Shown: one piece after another, positions 45,109-54,325 of the stretch
Layout: every line of letters starts with the position of its first letter
Numbering within the stretch: the stretch's first letter is position 1
Assembly (NCBI GenBank): GCA_963924555.1
Contig: OZ004581.1
Coordinates: forward strand, 1,860,001 to 1,924,000
Length of the DNA: 64,000 bases
Direction of reading: 5' to 3'
Source of the DNA: Crambe crambe
Taxonomy: Eukaryota > Porifera > Demospongiae > Poecilosclerida > Crambeidae
The notes under the pieces: model-generated
Database searches by the model: none
Seen by the model: the letters and a program-made list of their open reading frames with translations, nothing else
What the model was told of the DNA's origin: nothing
Translations under genes and position numbers: made by a program

Positions 45109-48100
45109 ATGGATAAGAAATCAGAATTGGCTTCTCACCTTGGTGAATTAGGACTGGATGAGACTGAGTTCTGGTTGTCACAGTTGGAGAGGCTAGGGGT
45201 GAAGTCTACAGCATCGCTGAAGCTGCTTGATATGAGTTCATTATCACAGCTTGAAAAAGAAGCAAGATATCCAGTTGAAAAGAAGGCTCTTCGCAAACTC
45301 TTCAAAGTCGATGAATCTGAAACAGCTAAAGAAAGGAAGAAAGAAGAGGAAGCTAATAAAGCAGAAGAATTACAAAGAGACTTGGCCAGAGAGAGAAGTG
45401 CAAAGCAAAAGGAAGAGCTTCGTATTCAAGAAGAAAACATACAGAAGATACTCAAAGAATTAGAGAAAGCTCGATCAGAACAGATGAAACGCACTGATGA
45501 AAAAGTTCAAAGATTAGAAAGTGAGACGCGTAAACTTCTCCAAATATCGCCTGAAACATGGATTTCAAATGATAAATCACTTGATGAAGTCATCAGCAAG
45601 CTTGAAGCGCGTCATCAAATCAGTGGACAGATACAAGCAAGAGAATGGCTCAGCGAAAATGATCTGTTGAAGAAGTGTTCAGGTGGACGAGCTCTGCAAG
45701 GAGTACTGCTTACAAAGGTACTTCAAGATCAACTGGAAGATAGGTGTCGCCTTTTGGAAGTGCCTGAAAAAGTTTCAATAACTGGTGCCTCATATTCCGA
45801 AAAAGAGGAAATACAGTTTTCTTCTGTTCATCAAGAAGATCAATACAAAAAAACAGTGGATGTGCTTGGACACAGTGTTGCTGTGTCTACAAGTGTTCCT
45901 GTATATGGAAGTGTTACCATTAATGCTAGCACAGCTAGTAGTGATAGGACAGAAGAAGAAAAGACACATGAAAAGCATACTAAAGAAATGTATTCATCTG
46001 CGGTCAAGTATTCTACTATGCATGTAGCCAGCTACTCCTTTGAAAAGAAGGACCAATTGCTTTCTGAGGATGCAATACGTGATTTGAAGGAGTTATCAAA
46101 GATGCTTAAGATCCAGGGTGCAAACAGTGCCAACCTGCAGCAAGTTTGTGAAAAATTTTTCCACGATTATGGGTCCCATGTCAACAAGGGTCCACTCAGT
46201 TTTGGTGGAAATTTTTGGTGGACATGCTCCAGTAGAGGTTTTAGTAAAACCGAGCTGAAGAGCGTTAGGAAGATGCAAAGTCATGCAATTTCTAATTCTG
46301 CTGGTGTGGCATTTGCTGGCTTTGGTATTTCTACTGAAGTGAACATCGAAAAGGTTAAAGGGTCCTTCACAGCAGAGTGTACCAAAGACACTCGTGCCAG
46401 CACAAGTTTGCAGGTGAAAATCAATGGGGGTCCACCCGAAGCCACTGATTTATCACAATGGAAGAGTGGACTAGTGGCTAACAACAGTACATGGATCTTA
46501 ACGAGTCGAGGCAAGAAGCTAATAGCTGTCTGGGACATCATCAAAATGAATCACGAAAAAGAGCTTGGTGAAGTCAGAGAGGTATTGAGGAGAGCATGGG
46601 AAGAAATGACAGGGCTTAAAGCAGAGCAAGACTTCCTGACAATTCTGTCCTATGACTCAGACATTGTACTTAAAGAGGTGAGCAAGTGGAAAGTACAACA
46701 TATGACACCTCGTCAAATCCAGGACAATCTTAAGTATCTTTTAAAGGTAAAGAAAGATATTCTCAATAAAACAGCAAATCCTACCTTTTGGATTAGTGAG
46801 TATGTATCATGTTCCTCACTGCAAGACTTCATACACTCATTGATGGAGTCTAAGTTAACATCTTCCAATAAGGAAGATGTGAAAGTCCTTCTTCAACAAC
46901 TACTAGAAGAAGATGACCTGAGTCAACTAGACACACGAGTTTTTCCTTGTTTGGTGGAAGTTTCTGATTGGTTGTACAAATCAAGTTCTGTGTCAACTCA
47001 TTCTCTTCCAGAGAGTGACATCATAGACTTTGAAAGTTTTGATTCCTTCCTGGATAAAATGGTGATAGATGCAAGAACTGCTGAATTGTCAGATTCAGTA
47101 GTTTCTCCTGAAAAACTCTCCAGGGATGTTTCAAAGGGAATTAACAGTCTTCAAATGCACTATCGGCTGACATATGACAATATTTTCATAACCATCCTAG
47201 TTTATCCATATCAGGTCGATTCCTTTGATGGTGTCATATCACTAAAACCTATTTCAGTGAAAGACCTGGAGTCTTTGCAAAAACGTTTTTTTGAGGAAAG
47301 AAAACGGTTTAATGAGTATGTGAAAAAGAAACCTCTGCATCTTCAAGCATATCTATTCCACTTAGCAGTGAGCTGTCGTCCAACTCAACTAAGTCAATTT
47401 ATTAGTAAGGAGTTCTTACAGACTATTTCTAAAATGATGTCAGATCTCCAGCCACCTCTTGAACCTAAGATTTCCAAAGTTCTGAATTCATACCTGCAAG
47501 GTTCTTCTTTGTTAAAGGAATTCAAGCAAAAACTGCATTCGCTGATGAAATCCTCTGTTCGAGTTCATCCAGAACAGCCTTCACATTCACCTAAGAAAAA
47601 TGATCTAAAAAGTGTTCTTAAGGTAAAGGCACGGCAATGTGAAGCAATAACTGCAGATGCCTCCTCAGTTTTCCGAAAGGACTCAGAAGCTTATGCTCTC
47701 CTTGAGAAACTAGGGCTTTGCAAGCATTATCCCAATGGGCTACGAATGAAAGATGCCCTGTGTATTAGACCAGAATCATTGAAACTATCATTGAGTGAGA
47801 CCCACCCAACTGATCCAAAGCAACTTCCCTACCTCATTCTGCATAAGCTGATGTCATATGATTCACTGTGTAGGTCTGATCTGCTGCCTGCAGGTAGCAA
47901 GGAAGGTGGTCATCACAAAAAAGAGAATGACAGTGATGACGAGTCTGATGAGTCTGATGAAGAAGATGAATCAGAAATCACCTCTAATGGGATACACCCA
48001 GTTGACAGTCTTCTTGCCCTGATTCTTTGCTCAGATAACTTTCTCCGTCAAGATTTGTTCTCTAGGCTGGCCAAATGTCAGCTAGCTCTTCCATTTCTCC

Positions 48101-51100
48101 TACACGATCCATTCTCCAAGCAATTAACTCTTCCTCATTGGGCCATGCGCTCCATTATCAAAGAGTGGAAGTGCACCAACAAAGATGGTGAAGTAGTCCA
48201 GCGAACACACCCGATAGTCAGTTATGAAATGCCAATTGTATCGTTCATGCGCTTTGGAAAACATCAGGAGCGTAGTGCGTCAAAGTCCAAAATATTAAAT
48301 GAGGTCATTAGTGACTATGATCACTACTTCCATCGCGACTGCCCCGGTGGACAGCAAGTTCGTTTGCTTGGAGAAGGACTTGTTGATATGTGTTGGTATC
48401 TTCCAGCAGGAAAAGCTTCTGATGCATTCCCAGATGCTGTTACCTTTCTAAACCTCCATGGTGATGGTAGGCAGCATCTTCGACAGAGCAAATTCCTCAG
48501 CCAAATATCTTCCATGTGCTTTATCCTTCTTACTGAGGAGGACTTAAAGTTTGACAGCCAGACCATTGAGATTTTGAATAAGTTTAATTCATATCCTGGT
48601 GCTATTACAATACTAAATGACGTTAAAAAAAAACCAGAGTCATTGAAGAAAGCAATTTCTGACACACGTGTGATCAGTCTAACAAGAAAAAATGCAGCAG
48701 AAATAAAAGATTCTATTCGTCAAAGAATCAAGAAAAATTTGGAGAGATTGACAAAATTAAAGTCCATTGAAGATTTATGTGGAATTAGAGAGGAAGGAAT
48801 CCTTGTAGATGAAAGCTGTGATTCTTACCAACAAGGTTTAAGTCTCGCTAATAAATTGACTAGCATTGTTACTGGCTGTAGAGACAAAGAACCAAACTTG
48901 AAGGATGCCATGGTTCCATTGCAAGGCAGTGACCTGTGGAGAGCTTGGGCTGCTAATGACAAGGAACTCTATCGACACATTGAGAGGGGAAATAAAACAA
49001 TGAATGATTATAATTCAGATATCAATGAAATAAAAGCTGAAATCCGAGCCAAACAACTGAAATATGTCAATTCTCTTACACCAATGATGGAATCTTTCAC
49101 AGACTCTCTGCTTGAACTTCGAGGATCATCCAATCAAATATTGAGAAACTATTTCTTGCAATGTTTGAAACTGGAATTGAACAATCTTTCAAGAGAAAGC
49201 ATATCAGAAATGCAGCACCAGTATCAGTCTGTACGTAAAGAGTTATCCAAGCTTCAAGCTAAGAGCAGCTCTCATGAAGGTGAGATAAAAACCAAAAGTG
49301 ACAAGCTGAAGAAGGAATTAGAAGACCTTCAAGAAAACATCATTAATTCTTCTTTCGGTCTAGAGCACCTCTTCCGTGAACTTGGTCAAGTGTATGAAGC
49401 TGCTCTAGAGTCAGGTGACTATGGAAAAAACCTTTCTTGTCTTCCTAAGGCAGCTGCCGAGCTTTTCATTGATGGCTACCCTTTGGAACTGATGGACGGT
49501 GATGCTGCTCATGTACCTCTACAGTGGGTCACTGCTGTGCTTCATTCAGCAGTAGAAATGCTTGGAGATCCTAACATTTTTGTGCTGTCAGTCCTTGGAC
49601 TTCAAAGCACAGGGAAGTCTACAATGTTAAACACAGCATTTGGCCTTCAATTCAATGTCAGTGCTGGTAGATGTACTCGTGGAGCATTCATGCAACTACT
49701 TCCACTCGATGAGAAGTTACAACAAAGAACAAAATCTAAATATGTTTTAGTGATTGACACTGAAGGCTTGCGTGCTCCTGAACTCAACCCAGAAAAAACA
49801 CAAAAGCATGACAATGAACTTGCCACATTTGTTATTGGTCTGGCCAATACAACACTGATAAACATTTATGGTGAGGTCGCTGGAGACATGGATGATATTC
49901 TGCAGACATCAGTTCATGCATTTCTTCGCATGACTCAAGTCAAATTTAATCCGAGCTGCCAGTTTGTTCATCAAAATGCTGGGGCAAACATAAACAGTGA
50001 AGTGGGGCGTGCCAAGTTTTCACAGAAACTGAATCAGATTACAATCAATGCAGCAAGGGAAGAGAATTGTGAGGGACAGTTTAAATCCTTCAATGATGTA
50101 ATTAAATTTGATGACCAGAATGATGTCCATCATTTCCCTGGATTATGGAAAGGTGATCCACCAATGGCCCCTGTTAACAAGGGGTATAGTCAATCTGCAC
50201 AGATGCTAAAGAAACACTTCATCGAAATTTTATGTGAAAGAGCAAGCAAAATCAGACAACCTTCTTCTGAAAGAGAAGTAGGGGATCTCAGTCTATCCTC
50301 TTTTAAGGGAAGAATGAATGACTTATGGCAGGCTCTACTTCAAGAAAAGTTTGTATTCAGCTTCAAGAACACTCTGGAGATCACTGCTTACAACTCACTG
50401 GAAACTGCATACAGCATGTGGGATTGGACATTTACAGAAGCAATGTTAAAGTGGGAACAAAAAGCTGAAAATGCAATCCGTGCTGCTCCTCTAAAGGATG
50501 TTCCTCCCTTGGTGAAAGATAAGTGTAAGAAACTTGAAGATTATGTTTCAGAGCAAGTCAAACCACTTAAATTACAGATGAAGGAATTCTTCAATGGCAA
50601 ACAGAGTGAAATTTTGGTGCAGTGGAAGGGAAAATTTGAACTGAGATTGAAAAACCTTTCATCTGAGTTGAAAATTCATGCAGAACAGCACTGCAGGAAA
50701 TTGGGCAAAAGCAGAGAGGTTATCACTAAATTCGAAAGCGAGCGAAACAGATATGCAGAAATCATCACAGCAAAAGTCCATGAACATATTGCAAGTATAA
50801 AGAAAGAACAAGAAATACTTGATCAAAGCCTGAAAGAGGGAAAGCTGAAATCAAAACAACTGAAGAAATTACTCCATAGAAGATTATTTACCCATGAAAA
50901 TACACAGCTCTACGAAGAGCAACAAATTATCACTGCGGATCAAGCAAGGCAGATAAATGCCATCATTCATCAGTGTGGAGGTCAGTTAACTGAAGGTCGT
51001 CTCAATGATATTATGGTAGGAGGAGTGCTTGCTACTGAACAAGTGAGAAAGATCTTGAAAAAGAGGAGACAAACCGAAGAAGAACTCAAAGAAATATTTA

Positions 51101-52794
51101 ACAGTATCTGGATTGAACTTATGCATCAGCTCCCTAGTGTATCTGGAGATCCTAGAGATGTGGAAGCTGAAATAGAAAGAAAAATGATTGGGTTTGTGCG
51201 AGCACAAGGTCATGAAGGTCAATTCCTAGCAAAGTACAGAGAAAAGAAATCCTTGATGGAATGGGGGGGAAGTATCCTTGAATTTTTACCTGAAAAGAAG
51301 AAGCATTACACAAAACATAGTAGTGTTGGCAGTGTTGTTACTCAAGTTGTCTCTTTCTTTTTTCGTGGTGAGGCAACTACTGTTGATGCTTATCAGAAAG
51401 GGGCAATTGATGCGACTGAAAAAATATTTAGCACAGCAAGAAAGTACCTGGAAGACACAACACAGAATGACACCGACTTCAACACAGCATTTGTCCAGGA
51501 ACTTCTTCAAAAGGTGGATGCAACCATTGCAAGAGAATCAACTTATCTCAAAGATCTTCTCATTTTCACACTGACATACAAGCATGAGATATACTTGACA
51601 GTTTGTGGTTGTGCTGTTCCAGAATTTGAAAGAATGGCTGAATCTTTCAGGGAGAAAAATGATCCTCGATTCTACTTGGAAAACAATTTGAAGGGTCCTC
51701 TCTTTACAAAGTTTAAAAATCAGTACAACCAGACTGAAGCTGAAGAGGCTATTGCCAACACTCTTTGTTCATATCTTGAATTACCTATAAAGGAGCAAGT
51801 TGGAAAAACGCTTGGTGCCAAAATGGTTGGGGTAATGAAAAGTTCTGAGCACCATTTCACTTCCAAGATGGCTCTGAAAGTCAAGATTCTCACTGATCTC
51901 ATTAGGAAGGATGACTTTGATAGTTACATGTCCTATGTTTCTGATGTCAAAGAATATCTTGAAGATCGAATAAAATACTATACAATACAGTTTTGTGATG
52001 AGAAAGTATCTGGTGGAAACACACGATTGCAAACTTCAGCTAAAGAGGAAGTGAATGATTTGGTAGGAGTTGTACAAGGCAAAGTTACTGATTTGAATGA
52101 AAAAGATGCTCGTAAATGGTTGTCGGCCTTTAGCGGTGATACAAAGATCAGAGAAGAACTTGGAGTTGCACTCAAAGTCGATGAATTACTAGAAGGTTAT
52201 GATGATCTACACGAATTGAATCTCGAGAACTTTAAAAGTGGAATTCGTAGTGAACTTAAAGATTTAAAGAAGAAATTACAAAAATCATTTGACACTGTCA
52301 AGTGTGAGAGAGAAATGGTTCACTGGAAGGATAAGCCACATGTTCTCTTGGGAAATTTGATCGGTTGTACAAAACAATGTCCTTTTTGCAGAGAACAATG
52401 TGATTACCTGGATCCTGATCATCTTAAAAACCAAAAGCACAAAGTTGCAACACATCGCCCAGATTGCCTTGCGGGATACCGCTGGTCTAGCACCCAAGTA
52501 TTGGCAACAGACTTCTGTCCAGCACAAATTGCAGATGGTGAAACAACATTTAGCAATACAGATACGCAGCATCAAAGCTATTCCTACAGTGATTACGAGA
52601 AGATCTATCCTGATTGGTCCATTCCCCCTGATAGGACCTCTAAAGGTTCTGAATATTGGATGTGGTTTGTGGGCAAGTACAAAGAAGAATTAGGAAAAAA
52701 ATTTAGCGCAAAGCCACCCCAAGTTCCATCGCAGTGGCTGAAGATTAAGAAGGAGGAAGCAGAAAAAATTTTGAAAGAAACATATAAAGTATAA
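45109..52794 (+). CDS. MACPF-containing VLIG/GVIN-type giant GTPase
   Basis: A single 7.7 kb exon encodes 2,561 residues from ATG 45109. I prefer this to the in-frame 45028 start because an acceptor lies at 45104 and the paralogue aligns from this residue. Order: helical module 1-65 (MDKKSELASHLGELGL...KYPVEKKAL-like); Lys/Glu coiled coil 65-140; MACPF-like region about 223-475 with DYGSHVNKGPLSFGGNFWW at about 352, matching the YG(T/S)H...GG signature, and INGGPPE...WILTSRGKKLIAVWDI; SYDSDIVLKEV region about 512; LLEKLGLCKHYP module about 861; acidic run about 945; GTPase with GLQSTGKSTMLN (about 1495) and IDTEGLRAPE (about 1550); long helical stalk; CPFCREQC...HRPDCLAGYRW at about 2422. The GTPase half is strongly similar to the minus-strand paralogue, which lacks the MACPF segment. 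It probably acts in the cytosol on membranes or pathogen compartments (inference from GBP/VLIG relatives). There is no signal peptide, unlike secreted perforins. Confidence 0.93.
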   Translation: MDKKSELASHLGELGLDETEFWLSQLERLGVKSTASLKLLDMSSLSQLEKEARYPVEKKALRKLFKVDESETAKERKKEEEANKAEELQRDLARERSAKQKEELRIQEENIQKILKELEKARSEQMKRTDEKVQRLESETRKLLQISPETWISNDKSLDEVISKLEARHQISGQIQAREWLSENDLLKKCSGGRALQGVLLTKVLQDQLEDRCRLLEVPEKVSITGASYSEKEEIQFSSVHQEDQYKKTVDVLGHSVAVSTSVPVYGSVTINASTASSDRTEEEKTHEKHTKEMYSSAVKYSTMHVASYSFEKKDQLLSEDAIRDLKELSKMLKIQGANSANLQQVCEKFFHDYGSHVNKGPLSFGGNFWWTCSSRGFSKTELKSVRKMQSHAISNSAGVAFAGFGISTEVNIEKVKGSFTAECTKDTRASTSLQVKINGGPPEATDLSQWKSGLVANNSTWILTSRGKKLIAVWDIIKMNHEKELGEVREVLRRAWEEMTGLKAEQDFLTILSYDSDIVLKEVSKWKVQHMTPRQIQDNLKYLLKVKKDILNKTANPTFWISEYVSCSSLQDFIHSLMESKLTSSNKEDVKVLLQQLLEEDDLSQLDTRVFPCLVEVSDWLYKSSSVSTHSLPESDIIDFESFDSFLDKMVIDARTAELSDSVVSPEKLSRDVSKGINSLQMHYRLTYDNIFITILVYPYQVDSFDGVISLKPISVKDLESLQKRFFEERKRFNEYVKKKPLHLQAYLFHLAVSCRPTQLSQFISKEFLQTISKMMSDLQPPLEPKISKVLNSYLQGSSLLKEFKQKLHSLMKSSVRVHPEQPSHSPKKNDLKSVLKVKARQCEAITADASSVFRKDSEAYALLEKLGLCKHYPNGLRMKDALCIRPESLKLSLSETHPTDPKQLPYLILHKLMSYDSLCRSDLLPAGSKEGGHHKKENDSDDESDESDEEDESEITSNGIHPVDSLLALILCSDNFLRQDLFSRLAKCQLALPFLLHDPFSKQLTLPHWAMRSIIKEWKCTNKDGEVVQRTHPIVSYEMPIVSFMRFGKHQERSASKSKILNEVISDYDHYFHRDCPGGQQVRLLGEGLVDMCWYLPAGKASDAFPDAVTFLNLHGDGRQHLRQSKFLSQISSMCFILLTEEDLKFDSQTIEILNKFNSYPGAITILNDVKKKPESLKKAISDTRVISLTRKNAAEIKDSIRQRIKKNLERLTKLKSIEDLCGIREEGILVDESCDSYQQGLSLANKLTSIVTGCRDKEPNLKDAMVPLQGSDLWRAWAANDKELYRHIERGNKTMNDYNSDINEIKAEIRAKQLKYVNSLTPMMESFTDSLLELRGSSNQILRNYFLQCLKLELNNLSRESISEMQHQYQSVRKELSKLQAKSSSHEGEIKTKSDKLKKELEDLQENIINSSFGLEHLFRELGQVYEAALESGDYGKNLSCLPKAAAELFIDGYPLELMDGDAAHVPLQWVTAVLHSAVEMLGDPNIFVLSVLGLQSTGKSTMLNTAFGLQFNVSAGRCTRGAFMQLLPLDEKLQQRTKSKYVLVIDTEGLRAPELNPEKTQKHDNELATFVIGLANTTLINIYGEVAGDMDDILQTSVHAFLRMTQVKFNPSCQFVHQNAGANINSEVGRAKFSQKLNQITINAAREENCEGQFKSFNDVIKFDDQNDVHHFPGLWKGDPPMAPVNKGYSQSAQMLKKHFIEILCERASKIRQPSSEREVGDLSLSSFKGRMNDLWQALLQEKFVFSFKNTLEITAYNSLETAYSMWDWTFTEAMLKWEQKAENAIRAAPLKDVPPLVKDKCKKLEDYVSEQVKPLKLQMKEFFNGKQSEILVQWKGKFELRLKNLSSELKIHAEQHCRKLGKSREVITKFESERNRYAEIITAKVHEHIASIKKEQEILDQSLKEGKLKSKQLKKLLHRRLFTHENTQLYEEQQIITADQARQINAIIHQCGGQLTEGRLNDIMVGGVLATEQVRKILKKRRQTEEELKEIFNSIWIELMHQLPSVSGDPRDVEAEIERKMIGFVRAQGHEGQFLAKYREKKSLMEWGGSILEFLPEKKKHYTKHSSVGSVVTQVVSFFFRGEATTVDAYQKGAIDATEKIFSTARKYLEDTTQNDTDFNTAFVQELLQKVDATIARESTYLKDLLIFTLTYKHEIYLTVCGCAVPEFERMAESFREKNDPRFYLENNLKGPLFTKFKNQYNQTEAEEAIANTLCSYLELPIKEQVGKTLGAKMVGVMKSSEHHFTSKMALKVKILTDLIRKDDFDSYMSYVSDVKEYLEDRIKYYTIQFCDEKVSGGNTRLQTSAKEEVNDLVGVVQGKVTDLNEKDARKWLSAFSGDTKIREELGVALKVDELLEGYDDLHELNLENFKSGIRSELKDLKKKLQKSFDTVKCEREMVHWKDKPHVLLGNLIGCTKQCPFCREQCDYLDPDHLKNQKHKVATHRPDCLAGYRWSSTQVLATDFCPAQIADGETTFSNTDTQHQSYSYSDYEKIYPDWSIPPDRTSKGSEYWMWFVGKYKEELGKKFSAKPPQVPSQWLKIKKEEAEKILKETYKV

Positions 52795-53378
52795 TGTGAT
52801 GTAAGTATCAGTATTATTCTTTAATTTTGTGTTAAAAAAAAACAAAAACAAACAAAAAAATAACAAGAAACAAAAAAAAATAATTCTAGCTGTCATGTCA
52901 TTTAGTTATTTGTAGATCTTAATTTATTATGCAGATAGTGCACTGGCTTAATTGTAGCTCCTAGCTTAATTTTAAACTTCTAACTGATTTTGTGTCATTA
53001 ATTTTAGAGTTTCATGTTTCATAACTATTAGTATTGGTATTTCTTGTCCAGTTAGACTTATTCCAGTGCTCCTTTACTGGCTAGCTATAGCTATTACTAT
53101 TTTCACTGTGTGTATGATTATAAATACTAACAGCGATATAAAAAAATTAATGATACTGAGAAAAACTGGGGTACTTTTCTCATCCACACGACAGAAAAAC
53201 TAGAGGTGGGTGCTCTTACAATAGCAGGATCTAGAGAGCCTAAAATTGTCTTTCTGTCATTCTTGACCCCTTCCCTGTTGTCCTGTCATGATCTGATCAC
53301 ATGACTATATTACTTAGTCTGCATATATGGACGAAACATGGATTCATGGAAGGGAAAGATAAGAAGCTAAGACATTAT
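52795..53378. other. 3' flank of VLIG gene
   Basis: A-rich tract with AAAAACAAAAACAAACAAA at 52833-52875 follows the stop codon. No gene seen. Confidence 0.4.
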
Positions 53379-53451
53379 TCATTTGAAACTATGTTAACAG
53401 GTTGTTTAACTATAATATAGTTAAACAACCTGTTAACATAGTTTCAAATGA
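53379..53451. repeat. 73 bp perfect palindrome
   Basis: TCATTTGAAACTATGTTAAC...GTTTAACTATAATATAGTTAAAC...GTTAACATAGTTTCAAATGA is self-complementary around 53415 with almost no loop. It could extrude as a cruciform or be a foldback element remnant. Confidence 0.9.
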
Positions 53452-53817
53452 TTGTAATAATTTTGGGTACTAATAAGTAGTCTAGCTAATAGCATGGGGG
53501 GGGGCAGTTTTTATGACTGCAAACTCATCCACAACGTGTAACTATAGCTTCATTTAATTAGCTAGATTTGTTTCTTCACTTTTCACGGGCAGGGAAATCA
53601 ATCACCTGCATGCATAATTATAATAATTAATTATGCAGGGGAAAAAATCTTATCTGAATCAGAGAGACACTTTTACATAGTATTCCAACTCTATGGATGA
53701 TACTATAGATTATAATGGATTCTTTTCCAAGTATCTAAGATGAGAATGAGGTGCATCTGTCTATCTATTACATCATAATAACAAGAGTGATACTTCTGTC
53801 ACCCCCAAGAATTGTGG

Positions 53818-53819
<2 letters not shown>

Positions 53820-53899
<80 letters not shown>
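53820..53899. repeat. (CT)40 microsatellite
   Basis: An uninterrupted CT dinucleotide run of about 80 bp. The Leu/Ser-only frame it creates is not a gene. Confidence 0.98.
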
Positions 53900-53902
<3 letters not shown>

Positions 53903-53911
53903 CCATTCACC

Positions 53912-54190
53912 AAGTTCATAGGCGGAAGAAAAGGGGGCCAGGGGCCCACTTTTTTAGTTTAATATATAATGCCCCCCCCCCCCCCCATTTTTTTTGCTGG
54001 CCATGTAAGGTTAACCAGCTAGTCAGCATTACATTACATATATAAACTCTATTACTAAAGAATTTATCAAAGTAGAATTTTTTTGGTGATTTTTAGCTGT
54101 AATAGCTGTATATGCACTTTGTTTTGTTTTTTCCCCATAATAGTTATAATGATAATTGTGTTAAAGTACAGTACATAGCTAGACTATATT

Positions 54191-54225
<35 letters not shown>

Positions 54226-54257
54226 ACTTTTATTTTGCTTCCTCTGCCTATGAAGTT
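53912..54257. mobile_element. 346 bp MITE with poly-C interior
   Basis: AAGTTCATAGGCGGAAGAAA at the left is inverted at the right (opposite strand AACTTCATAGGCAGAGGAAG). Just inside lie C runs of 15 bp (53972-53986) and 33 bp (54193-54225), which probably derive from a GGGGGCC subterminal sequence and may mark poorly resolved assembly. Confidence 0.65.
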
Positions 54258-54325
54258 ACATTCTTGTTTAGTGATTTATAATGTATCACAATGGTTATGT
54301 ACTGTATCATTAATTATCATCTGCA

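Noticed and set aside
53812-54045. Leu/Ser-rich frame
   Set aside because: It is created by the CT dinucleotide run and reads on into a MITE; no gene signal.
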